A DNA stretch of 64,000 nt from assembly GCF_009707365.1 (NCBI RefSeq), contig NZ_CP046122.1, positions 1,364,001 to 1,428,000 on the forward strand. The letters run 5' to 3'. Origin of the DNA: Microlunatus sp. Gsoil 973 (GTDB lineage: Bacteria > Actinomycetota > Actinomycetes > Propionibacteriales > Propionibacteriaceae). The notes beneath the pieces are model-generated. The model was not told the DNA's origin and did no database searches. It was given only the letters and a program-made list of their open reading frames with translations. Every line of letters starts with the position of its first letter. Positions within the stretch are counted from its first letter, which is position 1. Below, one piece after another: positions 35,824 to 43,948 of this stretch. Position numbers and translations under genes: made by a program.

Positions 35824-36444
35824 ATGCGCCACGTGCTCGATTGGGTCGTCGCCGTCATGCGGGCGCTCGGGGCCCCGGGCGTCGGCGTCGCTACCGCAGT
35901 CGAGAGTGTCTTCCCGCCGGTCCCCAGCGAGGTGGTACTTCCTCTCGCCGGATACACCGCCAGTCAAGGACACTACGGAATGATTCCTGCGATCGTCGCT
36001 GCCACTGCAGGATCGCTCGCCGGTGCGTACGTCCTTTACTACCTGGGTGCAGCGTGGGGCAGGGACCGGATCTGCGCCGCTGCCGACCGTGTTCCGCTGC
36101 TCCACGCGCGCGACGTCGAGCGGGCGATCGGGTGGTTCCGACGTCACGGGCCCGCCGCTGTCCTCCTGGGCCGTATGGTGCCCGGGATCCGGAGTCTGAT
36201 CTCCATCCCTGCCGGCATCGACCGGATGCCGATCTGGTCATTCTCGATCTACACGGTCGCGGGAAGTTCGGTCTGGAACTCTGCTCTGATCGTCGCCGGC
36301 TATGAGCTCGGCGCGCAGTGGCACCACGTTGAGGGATATGTGGGCACCGTGAGCAATGTCATCTACATCGGCCTCGGGCTTCTTGTGATCGGCTTTGTGC
36401 TCCGGCGGCTGCGACGACGCGCGCAGGGCTCGTCCGGGGAGTAG
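35824..36444 (+). CDS. DedA-family membrane protein
   Basis: A 206-residue DedA protein with the family segments VFPPVPSEVVLPLAGY (near 37), GRMVPGIRSLISIPAG (near 118) and about five hydrophobic stretches including re-entrant loops. DedA proteins are proton-dependent lipid transporters; some move phosphatidylethanolamine or undecaprenyl phosphate between leaflets. ATG 35824 follows GAAAGG. It lies 558 bp upstream of a cinnamycin-like lanthipeptide cluster whose family binds phosphatidylethanolamine, so a link to self-protection is conceivable but unproven. Confidence 0.9.
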   Translation: MRHVLDWVVAVMRALGAPGVGVATAVESVFPPVPSEVVLPLAGYTASQGHYGMIPAIVAATAGSLAGAYVLYYLGAAWGRDRICAAADRVPLLHARDVERAIGWFRRHGPAAVLLGRMVPGIRSLISIPAGIDRMPIWSFSIYTVAGSSVWNSALIVAGYELGAQWHHVEGYVGTVSNVIYIGLGLLVIGFVLRRLRRRAQGSSGE

Positions 36445-37002
36445 CAGCCGCGTAGGCCGAACGGCTGCAGCTGCAATCGGAATGGGGCCGTCCTGCCCTT
36501 CTCACCGGCGTTAGACGCCGACAAAACAATTGCGCATTCAATTGGGTCTCCGACTCGATCCGATCAATGGGGCTCTCATCGAAGGACTAAAGTCCCGAAT
36601 CAGATATAGCGCCATTGACACACTTGCGTCATAGCGGGACACTTTTTTTCGGGCGATGTCGCTCAACCCCTACTTAGCCAAACAAGACGGTCTGGTAACG
36701 CTGTAGGTCTTGTTGTCATTGGGTCAGTAGCGGATGAGACTCGACGCCCGCCGACTGTAGGACATTTGCCCAGCTAAAGTCCGTCGTGGCTGCGGGCCAC
36801 GTTCGGATTGCCTTTATCGCCGTGAGGTGAGGAAGGGGTAATGGTCTGTGATCGCACCCGTCTGCGAACCCGCTCGAGTCAGATCTTCCTGGGTGACATC
36901 TGCGCACATGCTCCGGCGGCACCAGACCTGCGCAGTCGCGCAAGCCGGGTGCCGCCGTACGCCGTCGGCAACCATTCACATCCACCGTTAAGGGGTGATC
37001 GC
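36445..37002. promoter_or_regulatory. Upstream region of the lanthipeptide cluster
   Basis: This 558-nt stretch has no supported gene and is distinctly more A/T-rich than the rest of the window. TTGACA (36615-36620), 17 bp and GACACT (36638-36643) form a plausible promoter. An imperfect dyad TGAC-N8-GTCA overlaps the -35. A small stem CGGCG/CGCCG near 36511-36525 could end the DedA transcript. A reading frame entering from ATG 36841, with AGGA 7 nt before it, could extend the first cluster gene. Confidence 0.4.
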
Positions 37003-37329
37003 ATGGCTGAAGTCTCTGTGGAGACAGTAATGATCCGGTACCTGCAGGGGTTGGCCGTCCTGCTCTCGTGTTTTCCGAAAGGAGGAAAGGTCCACGAGTT
37101 CTTCCAACTGGCCCTTGACGCGGAGGGTCCTGCAGTGTTGGCGCGAGCCAACGTAGACGCTGCGCTCGATGACGACGCCGAGTTGAAGGCTTGGCTCGAA
37201 AAACTTTGGGCGCCCGAAGGCCTTCACGCCAGCGAACAGGGGTTGGTCGAGTGGCAGAACAACTCCGACAACATGACGGCGGCTCTTGATGAGTTGCGAG
37301 CGGTGGTCGGGAACTTCGGTTCACTCTGA
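37003..37329 (+). CDS. durN: DurN/Cinorf7-like lysinoalanine-forming protein
   Basis: A 108-residue protein directly upstream of the cinnamycin-type precursor, the position of cinorf7 in the cinnamycin and durN in the duramycin cluster, and close to DurN's length (about 119). DurN is a dimeric, metal- and cofactor-free protein that helps Lys19 add to dehydroalanine 6. Helical sequence with conserved-looking VETVMIRYLQGLAVLL at the N-terminus and VEWQNNSDNMTAALDEL near the end. ATG 37003 has AAGGGG upstream; ATG 36841 with its own Shine-Dalgarno would give 162 residues but adds an Arg-rich, unconserved-looking segment. Assignment rests on position, size and the Lys19/Ser6 pair in the precursor. 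Confidence 0.72.
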   Translation: MAEVSVETVMIRYLQGLAVLLSCFPKGGKVHEFFQLALDAEGPAVLARANVDAALDDDAELKAWLEKLWAPEGLHASEQGLVEWQNNSDNMTAALDELRAVVGNFGSL

Positions 37330-37407
37330 ACGACCGATCCCGGTCAGTCTCATCGAATCATTTATCCCCCTAAATCAAAATGAACACATTCAAGAAAGGG
37401 ATCACTC

Positions 37408-37659
37408 ATGACCGAAACGGTTAGCGATCGCACATTCACTGACGCCGACGAGGCACTCCTTTCGGCTGTCGTCGACCAGGAATTCCGCGCCCACATGACC
37501 GACAGTGGTGACTTCACCGATGCAGCGCTCCCGGCCGCGGTGGAGCCTCAGGAGCAGGCTCCGTTGGATCTCGCAGCCGGAAGTGCCTTCACAGCACAAT
37601 GCAGGTCGACCTGCAGCTCAGGCCCGCTGACGTTCGTGTGCGACGGAACGACCAAGTAG
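37408..37659 (+). CDS. lanA: Cinnamycin-family lanthipeptide precursor
   Basis: An 83-residue peptide. Core residues 65-83 are CRSTCSSGPLTFVCDGTTK, identical to cinnamycin at 14 of 19 positions. Ring partners are all present: Cys1-Thr18, Thr4-Cys14, Cys5-Thr11, Ser6-Lys19 (lysinoalanine) and Asp15 for hydroxylation. Changes are Gln3 to Ser, Ser4 to Thr, Phe7 to Ser, Phe10 to Leu and Asn17 to Thr. The leader also matches the cinnamycin leader (VVDQEFRA, then VEPQEQAPLD). The AFA cleavage site of cinnamycin is here AFTAQ, so the protease or mature N-terminus may differ. A GAAAGGG Shine-Dalgarno precedes the ATG. Confidence 0.95.
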   Translation: MTETVSDRTFTDADEALLSAVVDQEFRAHMTDSGDFTDAALPAAVEPQEQAPLDLAAGSAFTAQCRSTCSSGPLTFVCDGTTK

Positions 37660-37681
37660 TCCGAATCGACCGAACGACGAC

Positions 37682-40600
37682 GTGATCAAGGCACATGACA
37701 GCGCCACGGGACGTGACAGTGTGACACAGCCCGGAGCCGACGTCTTTGGTCGCGACGATCTTCGAACCGTCGGCGGTCTGCCCGCCTACGAGGCAGCCCT
37801 TCAGGTCGCAGTGCGGGCATCGAACCTCGCCGAGCAGACCGCCGTCGTCGCAGCTCTCGCCGACGTTGTTGTCGACGAGAGTGATCAGCCCCTTCGACCG
37901 GCCGAGGACTGGCAGATCGGCCGGTTGGCCGACCGCTTGGCCGACCAGAGGACCGACGTCGACACCATCACCCGCGTGGTACGGCGCTACCGTACGTGGC
38001 GCCGGCGCGCGGACAGTATGGATCAGACGGCCCGTGCCACGGTGGCCGACATTCACCGCCGATGGATCGGCGTCTACGCCGAGGCGTTGGCCGACTTCGC
38101 GCCCGCCCCTGACTCGGTTGAAGCGCCCACCTCATCCAGACATCGCATCGGACTGGCCTGCGCACCATTCACACAGCATCTGCGCCGTCGCCTTGCGGAG
38201 CGACGAGCTGTCGCGAATCGGGCGGCCGGGCGCGAATTGATCAGCCGCGAGGTCGTCGACGCATTCGAGGCGCATCTCCTGGACCGGTTCGAGCTCGCCG
38301 CTGCCTGGGCCATCGAGGCACATGAGAACTTGACGTTCGCGCGCTGGGGGGCGAGTCGTGAGACGGCCAGGGATGCCGACCACGACGAATACTTCCGGTT
38401 GACCTTCGCCGACGCCGCGCACTGCCATGAGTTCTTCCTCCGATTCTCGGTACTGGCCAGGTGGTTGGCCGCCGTCACCGGCCAGTTGGTTGAGAACGGC
38501 ACTCAGCTGATCAACAGGCTCGCCGCCGATGTCGATCTGATCGGCGAAGCGATCATCGGGCAACCGGTCCGATGCTTCACCTCGGTCGAGCTGGGCAAGG
38601 GCGACTATCACCGGGGTGGCAACAGTGTGGCCATGATCGGTGTCGATCTTGGCTCGACGCGTGCGGCGCTCGTGTACAAGCCGAGACCGTTGGCTGTCGA
38701 GGTCGCCATGCAGCGGCTCCTGGGACGGCTCTCCGACGACGGCGTGATCAACTTCGCACGACGCAGGGTCGTCGCGCTGCAGGATTACGGCTATGAGGAG
38801 CGGATCCCCCACGGACGCAACGAGGTCGAATCTCCCGACGAGGCTGCGCGGATCTTCGAGGAGCTCGGTGGATTCCTGGCGGTGTTCTATGTCCTCGGTG
38901 GCAGCGACCTCCATCACGAGAACGTCATCGTCGCCGACGGACATGCCCACATCTGTGACTGCGAAACCGTGCTCGGTGTGGAGCCTCCGGGGCATGAACT
39001 CGGTTGGCACACAGTCGCCGACTCGGTGTTTCGTACCGGGCTGTTGGAATGGCCGTTGCCACCGACGACCGAGGTCGTCACTCGGCTCAGCGGCTATTCC
39101 GGCGGCGGTGTGTATGAGGTCCCCTTCCCGGTTCCCCGGCTGCAGGACGGAGCTGTTCCGACCGTTCGCCACGAGACGGGCGTCCGCATCGAGGGGAACG
39201 CAGCGAACCGTGTCCGACTGGCCGGCACCCTGCTCGAGGCGAAGGACTTCGAGGATTCGATCGTGCGAGGTTTCACCGCCGTGCACGATTGGTTCCGCAC
39301 CCAACCGGGCGCGCCGGCCTACATCGCCGAGTTCTTTGCCGCGACGGACATCCGTTACGTTGCGCGCAACACCCAGACCTACGTTCAGCTGCTGATCGCA
39401 GCCCGGCATCCGCGCTGCCTGGTCGAACCGCTCGAGGTCGACGTCGTGTTCAGACGTCTTGCCGAGGCGCCGCTGCGCTGGGACTCCGACGGTCGCGCCA
39501 CTGCAGCTGAGCTGCGCTCGCTCTGGCAGCTCGATGTACCGACCTTTGGTGTCGCAGCGCAGCAGCATGAGTTGCTCAACGACAACGTCTACCCCACTGG
39601 CGTCACCGCGGCTCGTTCGCCGCTCCAGGCGGCTCTCGAGCGCATCAGGTCCCTGCCGGCCGACGATCGGCTTCGGCAGGTCAGCTACATCAGCGCCAGC
39701 CTGTCGACGGCAAAGGTACGCGATGACAGTTTCGTCATCACCGCGCTCGAGTGGGCACAACTGGTCGGTCAGGAGCTCAGCGGGTTGCTGGCTGAGCCGG
39801 GCCCCGGACCCCGCTGGAGCTACGCCGCGGCCGATGCGGATGTGAGCGACATCGAGGGCACGCTCTACTACGGGAGCGCGGGAGTGGCTTTGTTCCTCGG
39901 GTATCTCGACGCGATCATCCCCTCGCCCAGCGTGAACCGCGCGGCGCGCGATGCGTTGGCGCACTCCTTGAGCCATCCACCCCGCGGAATCGGCGGGTTC
40001 GACGGCCTGGCCGGACAGGCGTACGTGCTCGCCCACCTCTCCGCCCTGTGGGGCGATCAGAAGTTGTGGGACCTTGCCGTCAACCGAGTCGCGCAGATCG
40101 ATCCGTTGATCGATGACGATCGGGACCTTGACGTACTGAGCGGCAGCGCCGGGGTGATCGCGGTGCTGCTGGCGATGTCCGACATGTCCGACATGACAGA
40201 CATCGGCCTGGCGACCGCGCACCGATGCGCCCAACACCTCCTGGATCATGGCGTGTCCGGAGAGCATGGCCTCAGTTGGCCATCGAGCACACCGGAGGTC
40301 GGCATCGCTGACCTCACCGGGTTTGCCCATGGAGCGGCGGGAATCGGATGGGCGCTGACCAGGCTCGGCGCGGCGACCGGACACGCGGGCTACATCGACG
40401 CGGGGCTGGCAGCCTTCGAGTACGAACGGCACCACTTCGACGACGAACATCAAGACTGGTACGACCTGCGCACGAGCATGCAGGACCCGGTTCATGGTCG
40501 GCGTCATTTCGGCAACGCGTGGTGCAACGGCGCGCCGGGCATCGGGCTCAGCCGACTGGAATCGTGGTCGGCCCTTGGGCGTGGCGAGGTGTTGCTTCTC

Positions 40601-40954
40601 GATGAGGCGTACACGGCCCTTGCCGCAACCTTGCGTGGGCTGTCATCGGTCGGCAACGAGACGCTGTGTCACGGAGTCTCCGGGAACTCCGAGATGCTGC
40701 TGCGGATCGCGGCCCGCCAGCAAGAACCCGCGTTCCAACTCGAAGCGAATGTTCAAGCCCAGGCGATGTGGCGTCGCCTGGCAGCCGCATCCAACTGGCC
40801 GCGTGAGGAAGCCGGCCGCCAACCGCTCTCGGGACTGATGGTCGGCATCGCCGGTGTCGGCATGCACTTTCTCCGGGTCGCCGAACCGGACCGTGTGCCG
40901 TCACCGTTACTGCTCGACCCTCCGAATCCAACGCTATGGAAGGTAGGTACGTGA
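37682..40954 (+). CDS. lanM: Class II lanthipeptide synthetase LanM (CinM-like)
   Basis: The 1090-residue bifunctional enzyme has an N-terminal Ser/Thr dehydratase (kinase-like DUF4135 domain, about residues 150-560, with GGSDLHHENVIV and YKPRP). The C-terminal LanC-like cyclase has zinc ligands Cys948 (WCNGAPG), Cys996 and His997 (LCHGVSGN). It would dehydrate Thr4, Ser6, Thr11 and Thr18 of the core and close three thioether rings. The GTG start is 22 bp after the precursor stop. It ends directly at the ATG of the next gene (TGA then ATG), indicating one operon. Confidence 0.97.
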   Translation: MIKAHDSATGRDSVTQPGADVFGRDDLRTVGGLPAYEAALQVAVRASNLAEQTAVVAALADVVVDESDQPLRPAEDWQIGRLADRLADQRTDVDTITRVVRRYRTWRRRADSMDQTARATVADIHRRWIGVYAEALADFAPAPDSVEAPTSSRHRIGLACAPFTQHLRRRLAERRAVANRAAGRELISREVVDAFEAHLLDRFELAAAWAIEAHENLTFARWGASRETARDADHDEYFRLTFADAAHCHEFFLRFSVLARWLAAVTGQLVENGTQLINRLAADVDLIGEAIIGQPVRCFTSVELGKGDYHRGGNSVAMIGVDLGSTRAALVYKPRPLAVEVAMQRLLGRLSDDGVINFARRRVVALQDYGYEERIPHGRNEVESPDEAARIFEELGGFLAVFYVLGGSDLHHENVIVADGHAHICDCETVLGVEPPGHELGWHTVADSVFRTGLLEWPLPPTTEVVTRLSGYSGGGVYEVPFPVPRLQDGAVPTVRHETGVRIEGNAANRVRLAGTLLEAKDFEDSIVRGFTAVHDWFRTQPGAPAYIAEFFAATDIRYVARNTQTYVQLLIAARHPRCLVEPLEVDVVFRRLAEAPLRWDSDGRATAAELRSLWQLDVPTFGVAAQQHELLNDNVYPTGVTAARSPLQAALERIRSLPADDRLRQVSYISASLSTAKVRDDSFVITALEWAQLVGQELSGLLAEPGPGPRWSYAAADADVSDIEGTLYYGSAGVALFLGYLDAIIPSPSVNRAARDALAHSLSHPPRGIGGFDGLAGQAYVLAHLSALWGDQKLWDLAVNRVAQIDPLIDDDRDLDVLSGSAGVIAVLLAMSDMSDMTDIGLATAHRCAQHLLDHGVSGEHGLSWPSSTPEVGIADLTGFAHGAAGIGWALTRLGAATGHAGYIDAGLAAFEYERHHFDDEHQDWYDLRTSMQDPVHGRRHFGNAWCNGAPGIGLSRLESWSALGRGEVLLLDEAYTALAATLRGLSSVGNETLCHGVSGNSEMLLRIAARQQEPAFQLEANVQAQAMWRRLAAASNWPREEAGRQPLSGLMVGIAGVGMHFLRVAEPDRVPSPLLLDPPNPTLWKVGT

Positions 40955-41431
40955 ATGACCACGACGTCTGCATGCCACGAGTTCCTCGACCTCGCCGATC
41001 ACGATCTCGAGATCGCCCGGATGATGAGAGCAATCACCGACCCGGCCGAGCTTCCGCTGCTGGGACAGAGGCTGGGCTTCGCGTTCGACGGCGAGTCGAT
41101 CATGGCCGCTGTGATGGAACGCAATGCCGACCAGGAACCGGGCGAAGAACCCGTTCAGCCCAGTTCGCCGGTGGAACAGGCGATGGCTTCGGCGCTGCAC
41201 TACGAGTTCGAGGTCGGCGACGTCGCGGAGTTGGCTCCGATCATCGATGACCTGCCGAAGCTTCGGCTTCGGCCGGCAACCGCCGACCTCGATCGGTTCC
41301 GCAGTGAGTTCCGGGCCGAGGACTATCAGTGGGCCGATGAGTCGCCTGCCTCCCCTGGATTCCAAGCGCGCTACGACGAGATCATGGCCCCGCACTGGAC
41401 CGGCAGCACGGACTCCCCCTGTGCGACGTGA
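40955..41431 (+). pseudogene. cinX: N-terminal half of a split CinX/DurX-like hydroxylase
   Basis: A 158-residue ORF begins immediately after lanM. Its first 50 residues (EFLDLADHDLEIARMMRAI, ELPLLGQRLGFAF) recall a Nif11-type helical domain. It runs into five C at 41415-41419 and stops at 41431. With one C fewer the frame would continue straight into the 2-oxoglutarate oxygenase ORF to 41897, giving about 313 residues, close to the size I remember for CinX. Hence this is probably one gene split by a +1 shift (mutation or sequence error), less likely two overlapping genes. Confidence 0.65.
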
Positions 41432-41897
41432 CTTCCATCTGATCAACCTCGACCAGGCCCCGAGTCTGCCGGAGTACCAGCCGTATTTCGACGCCAAGGT
41501 ACGGACGCTGGAGCATCTTGAAAAGGTGTTCGGCCCGGGGATTCGCTTCTCCGGGAGCATGTGGTACCCGCCCTACGCGTATCGGCTCTGGCACACCAAC
41601 CAGACCCAGCCGGGCTGGCGGATGTACTTGATCGACTTCGACGAGGACATCCCGGCCGGCGACACCCGGACCTTCATGCGCTATATGAACCCGTACACCA
41701 AGGAACTGGTCACGCTCGCGGACCGACCGCAGCTGATCCGTTTCTTCCGGATCCGCGAAGACCCGGTCCTCTGGCACTGCATCGTGAACCGAGCCGAGCG
41801 GGACAGGTGGAGCTTCGGTTTCGTCGTGCCCGATGACTGGATGCAGCGGCTGTCCCAGGCAACACCGTCATCCGAGAGAGACAAGAGAGTCCAATGA
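41421..41897 (+). pseudogene. cinX: C-terminal catalytic half of the split Fe(II)/2-oxoglutarate hydroxylase
   Basis: The ORF has the features of a double-stranded beta-helix oxygenase of the HTN-type: RLWHTNQTQPGWRMYLIDF (His58 counting from GTG 41421), then FMRYMNPYTKELVT, RFFRI and LWHCIVN (His119) and RWSFGFVVP. This fits Asp15 hydroxylation of the lanthipeptide, the role of CinX. The GTG at 41421 has no Shine-Dalgarno and lies inside the C-run region, supporting a frameshift within one gene. Its stop overlaps the next ATG (ATGA). Confidence 0.7.
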
Positions 41898-42505
41898 CCA
41901 GGACCGATCAGGACCGCAATCCGAACCGGCTGTATTTCAACCTCGACTACCACGCCGCACTGACCAGGGCAGCGTGTCCCGACGATCCAAAGATCAAGGA
42001 TGAACTCGAGGTCATCGTGGCCGCGAATCTGGCGACCGACGCCAACCAGTTCAACAGTGCGTGGCACTTCGACAACTGTGCGTTCGGACCGGGCACCGAG
42101 CGCATCGACGATCTCTGGGAGCTGATCCGATCGACAACCATCGAGACCAACACATTTGTCGACTTCGGCACGATGATCCACACCGTGGAAGACTTCTATG
42201 CGCACTCCAACTGGATCGAGCTGCATACCGACGTCGATCCGATCCCTACCTGGGACCTCCAGGTCGGCTCGCTGCCGGCCGACATCGTGAGCGGGACGTT
42301 CCTGCTCGACTGGCCCAAACTGTGCGGTCCGAATGCACCGACGCACGCCGAACTGAACAAGGACTCCCCCACGTCGACTGAGGGGGCCAAGATCGTTCAG
42401 AGCGGACCCAATGCCGGCAAGTCCCTCTTCGACCTCGCCTACGCGACGGCGCTTCAGGCGACGCGGGATCAGTTCGCTGACCTGTCCAAGGTCGTCAATG
42501 GGTAA
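41894..42505 (+). CDS. Het-C/phospholipase-C-like metal protein in the lanthipeptide cluster
   Basis: A 203-residue protein with WHFDNC (His58), then FGTMIHTVEDFYAHSNWIEL (residues 91-110: His96, Asp100, His104, Asn106). This is the metal-site signature of Het-C and zinc phospholipase-C/P1-nuclease-like folds. The ATG overlaps the preceding stop by 4 bp, so it is the last gene of the operon. I do not recall this family in described cinnamycin-type clusters. It might act on phospholipids (self-protection or activity) or on the peptide. No signal peptide is visible, which suggests a cytoplasmic role. Confidence 0.6.
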   Translation: MTRTDQDRNPNRLYFNLDYHAALTRAACPDDPKIKDELEVIVAANLATDANQFNSAWHFDNCAFGPGTERIDDLWELIRSTTIETNTFVDFGTMIHTVEDFYAHSNWIELHTDVDPIPTWDLQVGSLPADIVSGTFLLDWPKLCGPNAPTHAELNKDSPTSTEGAKIVQSGPNAGKSLFDLAYATALQATRDQFADLSKVVNG

Positions 42506-42845
42506 TCATCCGCAGACATCGCGGTCCAAACTGTGACGGCGTGTCCCGGTACGCCGCCGGCCGGCGTCGCGCGCGGCCCGGACGCCCGGGCCGCGGACCT
42601 GATCACCAGGCGAGTGCCAGGTAATCGTCGGGCCGCTCCCGGACGAACCACAGCGCGGTACGCGCTTCGCCCCGGTCGTCGCCGAGGCCAAGCTGCCACC
42701 GAGCATTGAAAGCGATGATCCACGCAGCGGCGGCCGCCGCCACCCGTTGTTCCGGACCCGTGAACGGCTGTCCGCGGGAGGATTCGTAGCCCTGAAGGAA
42801 TGTAGCCACCTCCTCCGGACTCGACAACCCACCGCCGCTGGTTGA

Positions 42846-42851
42846 GCTAGC
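42846..42851. repeat. Left target-site duplication of the IS481 element
   Basis: GCTAGC directly flanks the element and matches the NCTAGN target known for IS481. Confidence 0.85.
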
Positions 42852-43833
42852 TGTTCTGTCCACGGAGGTTAGGTACGAGGTCGGCTGGTGACTTGCCGTC
42901 GAGTGCGGTGTGTCCGCGGTGGTGATTGTAGGTGTGGAGCCAGTCGGTGAAGCAGGCGGCGCGTTCTGCTTCGGATGAATAGGGTTGGGCGTAGGCCCAT
43001 TCCTGCAGCATGGTGCGGTTGAATCTCTCCACTTTTCCGTTGGTCTGGGGCCGGTAGGGCCGGGTGCGTTTGTGTTTGATGTCTTCGCCCAGGGCTGCGG
43101 CGAACAGCTTGGAGCGGTAGCAGGAGCCGTTATCGGTCAGCACGCGTTTGACCACGATGCCTGCTGAGGCGAAGTAACTGTTGGCCCGCTGCCAGAACGC
43201 GGCCGCGGTCTCCTTCTTCTCATCGGTCAGCAGCTCGCTGTAGCCGAGCCGGGTGTGATCATCGACAGCGTTATGGATGTACCAGTAGCCGATCTTTCCC
43301 CTACGGGTGTTCTTCTGACCCTGAACCCGACCCACGACGCGCCAGCCGCCGCCGTCGGGGATCCGGCCCAGTTTCTTGATATCGACATGGATGAGGTCTC
43401 CCGGCGCCTGGTGGACATAGGAGTTGATCTTGGTGCGGCCGGTCTTGATCCGGGTCCCGGTCGCCGGGTCGGTGAACGTCAACAGTGGACAGCCGTAGCG
43501 ACGCAAGATCTTGTGCACGGTGGAGACCACCAGCCCCAGCCGGTAGGCGATCCGGGCCGGCCCCCACCGGCGCGAGACCCGCAAGCCGACCACCCGGCGC
43601 TCGATCCTGGTCGGCGTCCGCCCCGGCGACACCCGCGGGCGGGACGATCGATCCCGCAATCCCGCGGCCCCCGCGGCCCGATCGGAACGGTACCGGTCAG
43701 CCCACCGTTTTGCCGTTGTCACCGATACCCCGAACCGCTCCGCGGCCCGGCGCAACGGCCAACCCTGATCGACAATCAGCCGGGCCAGCCGCAGACGACC
43801 AGTCGGGGTCAGAACAGCGTTAACGTGGGACAC
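42847..43833 (-). CDS. IS481-family transposase
   Basis: A 328-residue DDE transposase. Two HTH units fill residues 1-100 (LRRAAERFGVSVTTAKRW and WGPARIAYRLGLVVSTVH). The rve core has HVDIKKLG (Asp), VLTDNGSCY (Asp) and PYRPQTNGKVERFNRTM (Glu). GTG start with GGAGG 6 nt upstream. The stop codon TAG lies in the target duplication, so the element itself carries no stop and the C-terminus is completed by the target sequence. Full length, so likely active. Confidence 0.93.
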   Translation of the reverse strand: MSHVNAVLTPTGRLRLARLIVDQGWPLRRAAERFGVSVTTAKRWADRYRSDRAAGAAGLRDRSSRPRVSPGRTPTRIERRVVGLRVSRRWGPARIAYRLGLVVSTVHKILRRYGCPLLTFTDPATGTRIKTGRTKINSYVHQAPGDLIHVDIKKLGRIPDGGGWRVVGRVQGQKNTRRGKIGYWYIHNAVDDHTRLGYSELLTDEKKETAAAFWQRANSYFASAGIVVKRVLTDNGSCYRSKLFAAALGEDIKHKRTRPYRPQTNGKVERFNRTMLQEWAYAQPYSSEAERAACFTDWLHTYNHHRGHTALDGKSPADLVPNLRGQNS

Positions 43834-43942
43834 GAGGACCTCCGGTGTCTGAGATGTGTTTGCTTGGTCGCTTCACACCTCACCCGGAGGTCCTCGTCAT
43901 CGTCCAGCCGGCACGCCGTAACTAACGTCCGTGATCAGTACA
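42852..43942. mobile_element. IS481-family insertion sequence, 1091 bp
   Basis: The ends are TGTTCTGTCCACGGAGGTTA on the left and TGTACTGATCACGGACGTTA on the right (read inward), imperfect terminal inverted repeats beginning TGT, as in IS481. Flanking 6-bp duplications are GCTAGC (42846-42851 and 43943-43948). One transposase gene fills it. The clean duplication and intact transposase indicate a recent insertion. Confidence 0.92.
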
Positions 43943-43948
43943 GCTAGC
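43943..43948. repeat. Right target-site duplication of the IS481 element
   Basis: GCTAGC, the second copy of the 6-bp target. Confidence 0.85.

Noticed and set aside
36445-37002. tRNA or small RNA gene
   Set aside because: A/T-rich with weak stems, but no tRNA T-loop or terminator could be recognised.
38132-40507. 791-codon minus-strand ORF antisense to lanM
   Set aside because: Shadow frame; sense strand encodes a complete LanM with zinc ligands.
41421-41897. Independent small gene with its own GTG start
   Set aside because: No ribosome site and the sequence continues the upstream ORF after one base shift; treated as part of a split hydroxylase.
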